From NCBI GenBank assembly GCA_902464295.1, contig CABQIW010000017.1, positions 1-40,636 of the forward strand: a stretch of DNA of 40,636 bases, written 5' to 3'. Within the stretch, counting starts at the first letter, position 1; every line of letters begins with the position of its first letter. Positions 24,094 through 32,320 of the stretch are shown piece after piece. Below the pieces are notes generated by a model, which made no database searches, was not told the origin of the DNA, and was given only the letters and a program-made list of their open reading frames with translations. Made by a program: the position numbers and the translations under genes. Source of the stretch: an uncultured Eggerthella sp. Lineage in GTDB: Bacteria > Actinomycetota > Coriobacteriia > Coriobacteriales > Eggerthellaceae.

Positions 24094-24492
24094 CTACCAG
24101 ATATAAGCGATGACTTCGCCACCGATGCCGTTCTTACGTGCATCGCGGTCGGCCATTACGCCCTTGCTCGTTGAAATGATCGCAGTACCCAAACCACCCA
24201 GAACACGCGGCAATTCATCTTTGCCAGCGTAGATTCGAAGACCTGGTTTGGAAATGCGCTTGATGCCACGGATGGTGCGCGCCTTCTTCTCGCCATACTT
24301 GAGGGTGATCTCAAGGATGTCGCGCGGATTTGCGCTTTCCACTTCGTAGCCAGTGATGTAGCCCTCTTCTTGCATGATGCGGGCAATTTCGACAAGCTTT
24401 TTGCTCGACGGCATGGAAACCGTAAGCTTGCCTGCAGAGTTCGCATTACGCACGCGCGTAAGCATATCTGCAATAGGATCGTTCATGCTCAT
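24094..24492 (-). CDS. rpsH: 30S ribosomal protein S8
   Basis: 132 residues, starting MSMNDPIADMLTRVRNA and ending in GEVIAYIW, both typical. The first ATG is kept because AAGGAG is 10 bases upstream. In E. coli S8 represses the spc operon at rplE; whether the structured rplX-rplE gap here plays that part is open. Confidence 0.97.
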   Translation of the reverse strand: MSMNDPIADMLTRVRNANSAGKLTVSMPSSKKLVEIARIMQEEGYITGYEVESANPRDILEITLKYGEKKARTIRGIKRISKPGLRIYAGKDELPRVLGGLGTAIISTSKGVMADRDARKNGIGGEVIAYIW

Positions 24493-24602
24493 TGTTTTGT
24501 TTCTCCTTTGTTCTTGATGAGACGAAAAGCCGGTTCGCAGGCACCCTTAGTGACCACGCCTTGACTCTCGACACTCAGCACGTGATCGAACTTGACTGAT
24601 GC
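24493..24602 (-). other. 110-bp spacer between rpsN and rpsH
   Basis: An unusually long gap for this operon, without an evident gene. On the minus strand GATCACG and CGTGGTC can pair around a 22-nt loop; otherwise little structure is visible. Confidence 0.35.
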
Positions 24603-24788
24603 TTACCAGGAAGCTTTGGTCACGCCGGGAAGTTCGCCTCGGTTAGCAAGTTCGCGAAGACAGATACGACACAGACCGAACTTGCGATAGTAGCCATGGG
24701 GACGCCCACAGCGGCTGCAGCGGTTGTGATGCCGAGTCGAATACTTCGGTACTCGCTTTGATTTGGCGATCATCGATTTCTTAGCCAT
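24603..24788 (-). CDS. rpsN: 30S ribosomal protein S14, zinc-binding type Z
   Basis: 61 residues, with the four-cysteine zinc motif CSRC and CRIC around GRPHGYYRKFGL. This is the short zinc-dependent form; some actinobacteria also carry a zinc-free paralogue under Zur control elsewhere. Sits directly after rplE. Confidence 0.97.
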   Translation of the reverse strand: MAKKSMIAKSKRVPKYSTRHHNRCSRCGRPHGYYRKFGLCRICLRELANRGELPGVTKASW

Positions 24789-24826
24789 TCAAATCCTTCT
24801 TTCTTATTACCAACTCTTGTTTGAGT

Positions 24827-25378
24827 TTAGGCATTCTTCTTAAAAGGGAAGCCCAGCGCATCCAGAAGCGCCTTAGCACCCTCGTTGTTCTCCGACGTGG
24901 TAACGAACGTGATGTCCATACCACGCGTGTGATCGACCTTATCGTACTCGATTTCCGGGAAGATCAGCTGCTCATTAAGACCCATGGTGTAATTTCCACG
25001 GCCATCGAAGCTCTTGGGGTTCAAACCGCGGAAGTCACGCACGCGAGGAAGTGCAGTGGACATGAGGCGGTCGAAGAATTCCCACATGCGATCGCCACGA
25101 AGGGTGACCTTCGCACCGATTGCCTGACCTTCACGCAGATGGAAACCTGCGATGGACTTCTTTGCGCGAGTGACCATCGGCTGCTGACCGGTGATGACAC
25201 GCAGGTCCGCGATAGCACCATCGAGCAACTTGGAATCGCCAGCCGCACGGCCGACACCCATGTTGACGACGATCTTCTCGAGACGGGGAACCTGATTGAC
25301 ATTGGTGAGCTCGAGCTCTTTGTAGAGCTTGTCGCGCACTTCGTTGTTGTACTTTTCCTTCAAACGAGGAGTAGCCAT
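24827..25378 (-). CDS. rplE: 50S ribosomal protein L5
   Basis: 183 residues. It binds 5S rRNA and contacts the P-site tRNA. Landmarks are PRLEKIVVNMGVG, VTRAKKSIAGFHLREG and the C-terminal GMDITFVTTSENNEGAKALL. The start at 25378 follows GAAAGG; longer readings run into the structured spacer. It is separated from rplX by 264 bp instead of the usual 10-30. Confidence 0.96.
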   Translation of the reverse strand: MATPRLKEKYNNEVRDKLYKELELTNVNQVPRLEKIVVNMGVGRAAGDSKLLDGAIADLRVITGQQPMVTRAKKSIAGFHLREGQAIGAKVTLRGDRMWEFFDRLMSTALPRVRDFRGLNPKSFDGRGNYTMGLNEQLIFPEIEYDKVDHTRGMDITFVTTSENNEGAKALLDALGFPFKKNA

Positions 25379-25642
25379 AGTTTGCTTACCTTTCTTCGAT
25401 GAATTAAACGCAGGATTTCCGACCCTGCGTCCCTTGAGGTGTCTCAAGGGCCATATCCCACCTCTGCTGTTCAGCTTCAGCGAGCTTTAAATATGTTGGA
25501 ATGCTTCCTTATTTCAAAGTTTAAGGATGCTTCCTACTTTAGAAGTTCCGAGGTGCCTCTTATTATCGTGTCTTCGAACCGAGTTGGCTTCGTCCAACGA
25601 AGTGTTCGAAGAAAGCGGTAAGAAGAGGTGCATTCGGGACTT
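25379..25642 (-). other. 264-bp hairpin-rich spacer between rplX and rplE
   Basis: No gene is visible. On the minus strand the order is: a long hairpin (25644-25541) that begins at the rplX stop codon, with outer arms AGAAGT/ACTTCT and inner arms TCTTCGAAC/GTTCGAAGA; a small stem around TCCTTA/TAAGGA near 25508-25527; CCCTTGAG-ACAC-CTCAAGGG (25450-25431); and ACGCAGG/CCTGCGT (25430-25408) directly before rplE. Candidate cis-regulatory RNA or inserted element. Confidence 0.6.
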
Positions 25643-25951
25643 CTAATCGATGTCCTTGCCGCACTTATTGCACACGCGAATCTTCTTGCCGTTCTCACGA
25701 CGATTGTTGATGCGCGTGGGCTTCTTGCAATCCGGGCAAATGACCGCGACGTTGGAAACGTGGATCGGTGCTTCCATCTCAGAAATGCCACCCGAAGGAT
25801 TAGCCTGCGTGGGGCGGAGATGCTTCTTGACCACGTTGACCTTCTCGACCTTGACGCACTGTTTCTGCGGGTAGGCCTCCAGAACGACACCTTCTGCACC
25901 AGCATCTTTACCAGTGAGAACGCGTACGCGATCGCCCTTTTTGACGTTCAT
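25643..25951 (-). CDS. rplX: 50S ribosomal protein L24
   Basis: 102 residues. The KOW domain is seen in VKKGDRVRVLTGKDAGAEG, followed by VVKKHLRPTQANPSGGI. Four cysteines (CPDC and CNKC) form a zinc ribbon near the C-terminus. The second ATG (25951) is preferred over 25957: AAGGA is seven bases away and the product then begins MNVKKGD like B. subtilis L24. Its stop codon opens the large hairpin of the next spacer. Confidence 0.94.
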   Translation of the reverse strand: MNVKKGDRVRVLTGKDAGAEGVVLEAYPQKQCVKVEKVNVVKKHLRPTQANPSGGISEMEAPIHVSNVAVICPDCKKPTRINNRRENGKKIRVCNKCGKDID

Positions 25952-25970
25952 CTTCATGTCCTTAACCCCC

Positions 25971-26339
25971 TTACAGCGTTTCCGGTGCCAAAGACACGAT
26001 CTTCATGTACTTCTTATCGCGAAGCTCACGTGCGACCGGACCGAAGATACGCGTGCCCCTCGGAGCGCCATTGGCATCGATGAGCACCGCAGCGTTCTGG
26101 TCGAACTTGATATAGCTGCCGTCGTTGCGACGAACTTCTTTCTTCACGCGGACGACCACACAGCGGACGACTTCGCCTTTTTTGATGTTGCCATTCGGCA
26201 TTGCTTCTTTAACGCTGCAAACGATAACATCACCAAGACCGGCGTAACGGCGTTTAGAGCCACCGAGGACCTTGATGCACTGCACTTTACGTGCGCCGGA
26301 GTTATCGGCAACGGAAAGCATGCTCTGCATTTGAATCAT
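25971..26339 (-). CDS. rplN: 50S ribosomal protein L14
   Basis: 122 residues, beginning MIQMQSMLSVADNSGARKVQCIKVLGG-type sequence and ending KIVSLAPETL, diagnostic for L14. Stands between rpsQ and rplX in standard order; first gene of the classical spc unit. Confidence 0.97.
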   Translation of the reverse strand: MIQMQSMLSVADNSGARKVQCIKVLGGSKRRYAGLGDVIVCSVKEAMPNGNIKKGEVVRCVVVRVKKEVRRNDGSYIKFDQNAAVLIDANGAPRGTRIFGPVARELRDKKYMKIVSLAPETL

Positions 26340-26382
26340 GTGCTTATCCCTTTCGATGATAGCTAAGCGGTAACGAGCGTTA

Positions 26383-26643
26383 CTACTTAGCCTTCTCTAC
26401 GATCTCGAGGAGACGCCAACGCTTCAGCTTCGACAGAGGACGGGTCTCCATAACGGTTACAACGTCTCCCACGCCTGCTTCGTTGTTCTCGTCATGCGTG
26501 TGGAGCTTCTTGGTGCTGTTCACCATCTTGCCGTAGACCGGGTGAGGCTTACGTTCCATGATTTCAACAACACAGGTCTTGTCACCAGATGCGCTTACAA
26601 CCACGCCCTGGCGAACTTTACGAGAATTGCGTTCTTCAGCCAT
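26383..26643 (-). CDS. rpsQ: 30S ribosomal protein S17
   Basis: 86 residues, an OB-fold 16S rRNA-binding protein; RQGVVVSASGDKTCVVEI and the HDENNEAGVGDVVTVMETRPLSK core are characteristic. Ends the S10-type unit with rplP-rpmC-rpsQ in standard order. Confidence 0.96.
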   Translation of the reverse strand: MAEERNSRKVRQGVVVSASGDKTCVVEIMERKPHPVYGKMVNSTKKLHTHDENNEAGVGDVVTVMETRPLSKLKRWRLLEIVEKAK

Positions 26644-26674
26644 TATTCTCTACCTTTCTAACAGTTCGCGTGAG

Positions 26675-26869
26675 CTATGCGCTCATCTCACGGGCGCGCA
26701 TCTCGGTTTGGATGCGAGCGATGTCCTTCTTAACTTCCTTGACACGGGCAGTGTTATCGAGCTGACCGGTTGCCATCTGGAAACGCAGATTGAAAAGCTC
26801 TGCGCGCGCTTCTTTGAGCTTCGACTGAAGATCGTCAGCCGAAAGTGCGCGGATCTCTACTGCTTTCAT
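26675..26869 (-). CDS. rpmC: 50S ribosomal protein L29
   Basis: 64 residues, two-helix protein near the nascent-chain exit; ELFNLRFQMATGQLDNTARV is the family signature. Begins immediately after the rplP stop codon. Confidence 0.96.
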   Translation of the reverse strand: MKAVEIRALSADDLQSKLKEARAELFNLRFQMATGQLDNTARVKEVKKDIARIQTEMRAREMSA

Positions 26870-27288
<419 letters not shown>

Positions 27289-27289
<1 letters not shown>

Positions 27290-27999
27290 TATTTATCACC
27301 CCTGTCGTTGTTGCGACGACGGCCGCGATTAGGACGCGAGGAACCTTCGAGTGCAGGCTGCGGAGCCTTCTGACCCGGGAGCACTTCGCCGTGGTAGACC
27401 CAAACCTGGATGCCGATCGAACCCATGGTGGTTGCAGCCGTAGCGAAACCATAGTCGATCTTCGCGCGGAGGGTGTGCAGAGGCACGCGGCCTTCACGGT
27501 ACCACTCACGACGGCTCATCTCAGCACCGCCGAGACGACCAGAGCACTGGATACGGATGCCCTTAGCACCGCTCTTCATAGCGGACTGGACCGCCTTGCG
27601 CATTGCGCGACGGAATGCGACACGATTCTCGAGCTGCTCTGCAACGGACTGAGCGATGAGCACAGCATCGAGTTCGGGGCGCTTCACTTCAACGACCTCG
27701 ACCGAAACGGTGCCGTTTGCGATCTCGTTGAGCTTCTTGCGAAGAGCGTCGACTTCGGCGCCCTTCTTACCGATGACCACACCGGGACGCGACGTGGTGA
27801 TGATGACCTTGATCTTGTCGCCCGCACGCTCGATCTCGACGCGCGATACTGCGGCATGGGCAAGCTGCTTGTTCAGGAACTTGCGGATAGCCAGGTCGTT
27901 CTCAAGGTTTTTCGCATAGTCTTTATCTGAATACCAGCGGCTACGCCAGTCTTCCGTAATACCGAGACGGAAGCCGGTAGGGCTAACTTTCTGACCCAT
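27289..27999 (-). CDS. rpsC: 30S ribosomal protein S3
   Basis: 236 residues with a KH domain (about 40-110, VVIGKKGAEVDALRKKL) and a C-terminal domain starting near ENRVAFRRAMRKAVQ; the basic, Asn/Arg-rich tail is RPNRGRRRNNDRGDK. The start at 27999 (MGQKVSPTGFRLG) follows GGAGGAGG, which lies at the end of rplV one base away. Confidence 0.97.
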
Positions 28000-28000
28000 A

Positions 28001-28342
28001 CTATGCCTCCTCTCCGTTAGATACGATGATGGTGATGTGGCTGGTGCGCTTACGGATACGGGATGCCGAACCCTTTGCACGCGGACGAATGCGCTTCATG
28101 GTGGGGCCTTCGTCGGCGTAGCAGGCGCTCACCACGAGACGATCGGGGTTGGTGAGACCCTTCTGCGCTGCATTAGCAACCGCAGAGTTAAGCGTTTTCT
28201 CGATGATCTCTGCAACCGCACGATTGGTGAAGCGCAGGGTCTCCTGTGCCTTCACTACGTTCTTGCCGCGAATCTGATCGAGCACGATGCGTGCCTTACG
28301 AGGTGAAACGCGCACATAGCGAGTTATTGCTCTAGCTTCCAT
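28001..28342 (-). CDS. rplV: 50S ribosomal protein L22
   Basis: 113 residues; lines the exit tunnel with the beta-hairpin CYADEGPTMKRIRPRAKGSA. ARAITRYVRVSPRKARIVLDQIRGK opens the protein. Standard position between rpsS and rpsC. Confidence 0.97.
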   Translation of the reverse strand: MEARAITRYVRVSPRKARIVLDQIRGKNVVKAQETLRFTNRAVAEIIEKTLNSAVANAAQKGLTNPDRLVVSACYADEGPTMKRIRPRAKGSASRIRKRTSHITIIVSNGEEA

Positions 28343-28355
28343 GTTTCACCCTTTC

Positions 28356-28613
28356 TTATTTGTCGTGACCGCGGAAGGTGCGGGTTGGAGCGAATTCTCC
28401 AAGTTTATGACCGACCATAGATTCTGAAATGTAGACCGGCACATGCTTGCGACCATCATGAACAGCGATGGTGTGACCAACCATTTCTGGGAAGATGGTC
28501 GATGAGCGAGACCAAGTCTTGATGACGTGCTTATCGCCTGATTCGTTCATCGCAATGATGCGTTCGAGCAGGCGCGGCTCAACAAAGGGGCCTTTTTTCA
28601 AACTTCTACTCAA
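28356..28613 (-). CDS. rpsS: 30S ribosomal protein S19
   Basis: 85 residues; SRSLKKGPFV at the start and KLGEFAPTRTFRGH at the end are diagnostic. 23 bp after rplB. Confidence 0.97.
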   Translation of the reverse strand: MSRSLKKGPFVEPRLLERIIAMNESGDKHVIKTWSRSSTIFPEMVGHTIAVHDGRKHVPVYISESMVGHKLGEFAPTRTFRGHDK

Positions 28614-28636
28614 TGTTTCTCCTCAAACCTAAAGCG

Positions 28637-29467
28637 CTACTTCTTGCGACGACGGATAATCAAGCGGCTCGAAGCCTTCTTGGGGTTGCGGGTACGATGG
28701 CCCTTGGTGGGAACGCCCCATGGGGTGACCGGATGACGACCGGAGGACTTGTTCTTGCCCTCGCCACCACCGTGCGGATGGTCGACCGGGTTCATGACCG
28801 TACCGCGAACGCTCGGGCGAATGCCCTTCCAGCGATTACGACCAGCTTTACCGATCTTGATGTTGCTGTGCTCAGCGTTGCCGACTTCGCCAACGGTTGC
28901 GCGGCACGTAACGAGCACACGACGCATTTCGGAAGAAGGCATGCGCAGGATAGCATAATCGCCTTCCTTACCCATGAGCTGGATGCTGGTGCCAGCGCTG
29001 CGAGCAAGTGCAGCACCGCGGCCCGGCTGGAGCTCAACCGCATGGACGAGCGTACCAACAGGAATAGCGGAAAGCGGCAGTGCGTTGCCGGGCTTGATGT
29101 CCGCATCGGTGCCGGAGATGATGGTCTCGCCAACATTCAGGCCACGCGGATGGAGGATGTAGCGCTTTTCGCCGTCTGCATAGTGGAGCAGTGCGATGCG
29201 CGCAGAACGATTCGGATCGTATTCGATGGTGGCAACTTTAGCGGGGATGCCGTCCTTGTTGCGCTTGAAGTCGATCACGCGATAACGGCGCTTCACGCCG
29301 CCGCCCTGATGGCGGGTGGTGATACGGCCGTTATTGTTACGACCAGCCTTCTTAGGCAGAGGACGCAGAAGAGACTTTTCCGGAGTAGTGCTGGTGATGT
29401 CAGCAAAATCGGAAACAGTCTGGAAGCGCCTGCCGGGGCTTGTGGGCTTGTACTGTTTAACTCCCAT
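28637..29467 (-). CDS. rplB: 50S ribosomal protein L2
   Basis: 276 residues. Landmarks are GVKQYKPTSPGRR at the start, NNNGRITTRHQGGG, and VRGTVMNPVDHPHGGGEG, which holds the conserved His needed for peptidyl transferase function. The start at 29467 follows AAAGGA. It is cut off from rplW by 3.1 kb and has its own promoter at 29621-29649, so it leads a separate transcription unit. Confidence 0.97.
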   Translation of the reverse strand: MGVKQYKPTSPGRRFQTVSDFADITSTTPEKSLLRPLPKKAGRNNNGRITTRHQGGGVKRRYRVIDFKRNKDGIPAKVATIEYDPNRSARIALLHYADGEKRYILHPRGLNVGETIISGTDADIKPGNALPLSAIPVGTLVHAVELQPGRGAALARSAGTSIQLMGKEGDYAILRMPSSEMRRVLVTCRATVGEVGNAEHSNIKIGKAGRNRWKGIRPSVRGTVMNPVDHPHGGGEGKNKSSGRHPVTPWGVPTKGHRTRNPKKASSRLIIRRRKK

Positions 29468-29576
29468 TTTTTTCCTTTCTACGGGCAGAGCCGAATTGCT
29501 CAACCCTCTTTGCTTGTGTGGACTCCATCACCGCCAAGGCTTCTTTTGGGAGAAAGAAACCGACGATTCCGAGTTT

Positions 29577-29600
29577 CCACGCGTCCGGGTGTATCCATAC
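29577..29600. repeat. 24-bp near-repeat, copy at the rplB leader
   Basis: CCACGCGTCCGGGTG followed by TATCCATAC matches 37704-37727, upstream of rpsL, at 22 of 24 positions. Here it lies in the 5' leader, about 20 bp downstream of the rplB -10 element. Confidence 0.5.
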
Positions 29601-29620
29601 AGAGTCAGACGCAAATGAAA

Positions 29621-29649
29621 AGTATACGGGTGTGTCCGCGCGGTTTCAA
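29621..29649 (-). promoter_or_regulatory. Promoter of the rplB-to-adk unit
   Basis: On the minus strand TTGAAA (29649-29644) and TATACT (29626-29621) are exactly 17 bp apart. Transcription would start near 29614, leaving a leader of about 147 nt before rplB. Confidence 0.75.
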
Positions 29650-29726
29650 GAATAATTTTCGCAGTTCGTTATAAACGGGTAAGCGGTACGATGAACGGCA
29701 CGAATCTCAAACGCTGAAGATGGTTA

Positions 29727-29886
29727 CTCGATCAGCGGAGAGCGCGAGACACGAGGTTCCCCGCTTCCCTGTTCGCGAATCAGATAAACTGATTCGCTCA
29801 TGCGTCGCTGCTTTTCTCGGGTTTTATTAAAACGAAGTTAGTCGGAAAAGAGTCACCTCGCTGCCTCACCCTCTCCGCTGATCGAG
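29727..29886. repeat. 160-bp nested inverted-repeat element upstream of rplB
   Basis: Perfect 16-bp terminal inverted repeats CTCGATCAGCGGAGAG (29727-29742) and CTCTCCGCTGATCGAG (29871-29886) enclose a perfect 9-bp hairpin GCGAATCAG-ATAAA-CTGATTCGC (29775-29797). No gene is visible inside. It resembles a small non-autonomous mobile element but no target-site duplication is obvious. Confidence 0.6.
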
Positions 29887-29903
29887 CCAGGCGAACGCGA
29901 CTA

Positions 29904-29930
29904 TGTGCTAGAGTCGGGTAGTTTGTCACC
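29904..29930. repeat. Half copy of the palindromic repeat family
   Basis: TGTGCTAGAGTCGGGTAG followed by TTTGTCACC shares the half-site CGGGTAGTTTGTCACC with the copies at 32265 and 32528 and the TGTGCTAG start with 11762 and 32313. It marks the rplB-side edge of the block inserted in the S10 operon and touches the stop codon of the small gene. Confidence 0.6.
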
Positions 29931-30115
29931 TAATCCCAGGGGTTGGGTTCGAAAAGCGGGCGTGTGTCGGGAGTATCGGCATAAGGGTGATAACCATCGT
30001 CGTCTTCGGTGATGTCGCGAAACTGCGGCGTGGCAGGCTGTTCGCTCTCCTGTTTGGCTGTCTCTGCTTCTCCTTGAGAAGGAAGCGGCGTTGACCGTGG
30101 TTTCAAGGTATACAT
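29930..30115 (-). CDS. Small acidic, proline-rich protein of unknown function
   Basis: A 61-residue reading frame with a strong AGGAGGA six bases before its ATG, which is the main reason to believe it. The product (YTLKPRSTPLPSQGEAETAK, then EDDDGYHPYADTPDTRPLFE) has no hydrophobic segment, is rich in Pro, Asp, Glu and Thr, and is probably disordered. I do not recognise it. It is divergent from atpG with 169 bp between them and lies in the block interrupting the S10 operon. Confidence 0.5.
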   Translation of the reverse strand: MYTLKPRSTPLPSQGEAETAKQESEQPATPQFRDITEDDDGYHPYADTPDTRPLFEPNPWD

Positions 30116-30162
30116 TGCGCTTCCTCCTGTCTTCGCGCTCAAGAAATTTCACCATAAGGTAT

Positions 30163-30193
30163 GGTTTTGTCGTATTCACTCTACAACAAAACC
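30163..30193. promoter_or_regulatory. Inverted repeat in the divergent region before atpG
   Basis: GGTTTTGT (30163-30170) and ACAAAACC (30186-30193) form 8-bp arms 15 bp apart between the divergent small gene and atpG. It could be an operator; no clear promoter is seen around it. Confidence 0.3.
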
Positions 30194-30284
30194 AGGTGGC
30201 AAATTACAACTTATCCAACGAAGGCAAAACGCGCTCGTTTTTTGCTACGCTAAGGCATGAAGCTACGGAACACAGGAAGGGCGC

Positions 30285-31229
30285 ATGGGAAACCTGCACG
30301 ACATATCTCGTCGAATCTCTTCGGTCGCCTCGACACGCAAGATCACCTCCACCATGGAGATGGTCGCGAAAACGAAGATCTATCGTTCCCAACGGCGCGT
30401 CTCGCGCGCTGAGCCCTATGCGCGCGTCATGCGCGAGATGCTCACGAACATGGCTGAGGAATATGCCGATCCTGTTCCGCTTGCCACTCCCCACGATGAT
30501 ATACGGCATAGCGCCATCATCGTCATCACTTCCGATCGCGGACTGTGCGGACATTTCAACAACGACGTATTACGTCTCGCTGAGAAGCGCGTGCGAACCT
30601 GTGAGCAAGAAGGCAAGCAGGTGAGCTTGATCCTCTGTGGCAAGGTCGCGGTGAACTTCTTCAAGCATAAAGGCTATACGCCGATCCAATCATTCATCGA
30701 TCAATCAGCTTCGCCCACCATCGAACAAGCTGATGCAATAGCGGATTACCTGGTCGAATACTACCTTGCGAACGAACTTGACGAAGCTTTCGCGCTCTAC
30801 AACCACCATCACGGGATTCTTTCGCAGACTCCCGTGGAATGGCGCTTGATGCCGATCGACATGGCCGCGTTCGATCCACACCATGTGCGTTTTTCCGGCG
30901 GCATCAGCGAGAAGGATCCACGACTGAAGAACTTGATGGGTCGCATCAACTACGAACCGAATCGCGCCTATGTGCTCGAGCGCCTTCTGCCTGAATACCT
31001 GGCAGGCTATCTCTATTACATGCTCATCAATTCAGCGGCGGGTGAACAGGTCGCGCGCCAGATCGCCATGCGCAGTGCGACCGACAACGCTGATGATATC
31101 CTCTCTGAGCTGCACTTGCTCTACAATCACATGCGCCAGGATGCCATTACCACCGAGCTGAACGAGATTGTGGGCGGCGAAGATGCTCTTGAGGATACGT
31201 TCGTTCCCCGTACGAGAAAGTTCTTCTAG
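30285..31229 (+). CDS. atpG: ATP synthase gamma subunit, stand-alone copy
   Basis: This 314-residue protein matches F1 ATP synthase gamma, the rotating central stalk. The N-terminal helix GNLHDISRRISSVASTRKITSTMEMVAKTK, split here as in the family, the ITSDRGLCGHFN segment near residue 85 and the C-terminal helix (AMRSATDNADDILSELHLLY, then QDAITTELNEIVGG) are all present, so it appears complete. AGGAAGG precedes the ATG. It is not in an atp operon: it lies on the plus strand inside the ribosomal protein cluster, next to nudC. It could be the only gamma gene, displaced from the operon, or a diverged second copy. Confidence 0.88.
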   Translation: MGNLHDISRRISSVASTRKITSTMEMVAKTKIYRSQRRVSRAEPYARVMREMLTNMAEEYADPVPLATPHDDIRHSAIIVITSDRGLCGHFNNDVLRLAEKRVRTCEQEGKQVSLILCGKVAVNFFKHKGYTPIQSFIDQSASPTIEQADAIADYLVEYYLANELDEAFALYNHHHGILSQTPVEWRLMPIDMAAFDPHHVRFSGGISEKDPRLKNLMGRINYEPNRAYVLERLLPEYLAGYLYYMLINSAAGEQVARQIAMRSATDNADDILSELHLLYNHMRQDAITTELNEIVGGEDALEDTFVPRTRKFF

Positions 31230-31280
31230 CCGCGCATTTGCGCAAGCGTGGTCGACCCTTCGACGCGCATTCGCTTTTAG

Positions 31281-32195
31281 CTAAGCTTGTGCCATTGCCT
31301 CAACGATGCAGAAATCGGTCTCGCGATGTTCGCGCAGCACGCCCATCATCTCGCGCGTGAGAGAGTGATCGTTATCAGTAAGAAGCTCTTCACGGTCGAG
31401 CCACTCTGCGAACGAGAGCTCATGTTCATCGAGACGAATCTCAGGATCGCCCTCGAGTTCGCAGAAGAAGCCGAAGAGAAGCGAGCTTGAATCGGGCCAG
31501 GGCTGACTTTTGTAATAGCGCAAGTTCTTCACGCGCAAACCCACTTCTTCCATTACTTCACGATGAACCGTTTGCTCGACGGTCTCCCCCATCTCGCAAT
31601 AGCCCGCAACGAGCGCATAGTTAGAATACGGGCGTCCTTTATAGCGCGTTGCGAGCACCTTGCCATCAGGACGCGTGATCGCAACGATGACCGCCGGGAA
31701 CACCTTCGGGAAGATCATGAGGCCGCACGCGGGACAGCGCATCATGCGCTCTACACGATCATGTTCGGTCTTAGCACCACAACGTCCACAGTACTGCGAT
31801 GATTCGTACCAGTTCCAATACTCATGCCCCACCATAAATGCGAAGCGCTCCCGTTTCGGATGGTACTCGATGAGCTTTTGTAATGGGAGGAAGACCCATC
31901 CGCCCATTTCGGAAGAGGCGTCATACGGTTGGTGCGCGAGCGCCGCATCGATCGCTTCATCGGAGACTTTTGCCATGAAATAGGCATCTTCGCCCACCGC
32001 GAACAGATAGATCGCACGCAGCTTCTCAAGTTCGCTCTCATCGAAGAAATCAGCGAAGAGCGGTGCGCGCATCGTGCTTCCTTCAACGAAGGCCAGGACC
32101 TGCTTCCCGCGGTAGATGATGATCTTATCTTCGAGCACCGGTGCTCTGAAGGAAATATCATTGTTATAGGCTGCGGGCGCAATGTCGTGTAGCAT
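31281..32195 (-). CDS. nudC: NADH pyrophosphatase-type Nudix hydrolase (NudC family)
   Basis: A 304-residue Nudix enzyme expected to cleave NAD(H) into NMN(H) and AMP, and in several bacteria to remove NAD caps from RNA. Order of parts: an N-terminal NudC domain (1-150), a zinc ribbon CGRC and CPAC (about 158-176), then the Nudix box GYCEMGETVEQTVHREVMEE followed by VGL, and the NADH-specific motif SQPWPDSSSLLFGF. The start at 32195 follows AAGGAG. It lies on the same strand as the ribosomal genes but between rplW and rplB, convergent with atpG. Confidence 0.92.
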   Translation of the reverse strand: MLHDIAPAAYNNDISFRAPVLEDKIIIYRGKQVLAFVEGSTMRAPLFADFFDESELEKLRAIYLFAVGEDAYFMAKVSDEAIDAALAHQPYDASSEMGGWVFLPLQKLIEYHPKRERFAFMVGHEYWNWYESSQYCGRCGAKTEHDRVERMMRCPACGLMIFPKVFPAVIVAITRPDGKVLATRYKGRPYSNYALVAGYCEMGETVEQTVHREVMEEVGLRVKNLRYYKSQPWPDSSSLLFGFFCELEGDPEIRLDEHELSFAEWLDREELLTDNDHSLTREMMGVLREHRETDFCIVEAMAQA

Positions 32196-32264
32196 GTCTC
32201 TCTCCTTGAAGCTGCCAATCTTCCGCCCATTATATACCTGCAAGCAGCACCCATGAGACTCTTG

Positions 32265-32297
32265 AAGGTGACAAACTACCCGGGCATTTGTCACCTT
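32265..32297. repeat. Interspersed palindromic repeat, copy B
   Basis: AAGGTGACAAA (32265-32275) and TTTGTCACCTT (32287-32297) form a perfect 11-bp stem around the 11-nt loop CTACCCGGGCA. Confidence 0.8.
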
Positions 32298-32320
32298 GTC
32301 TCAAACCCTTCATGTGCTAG

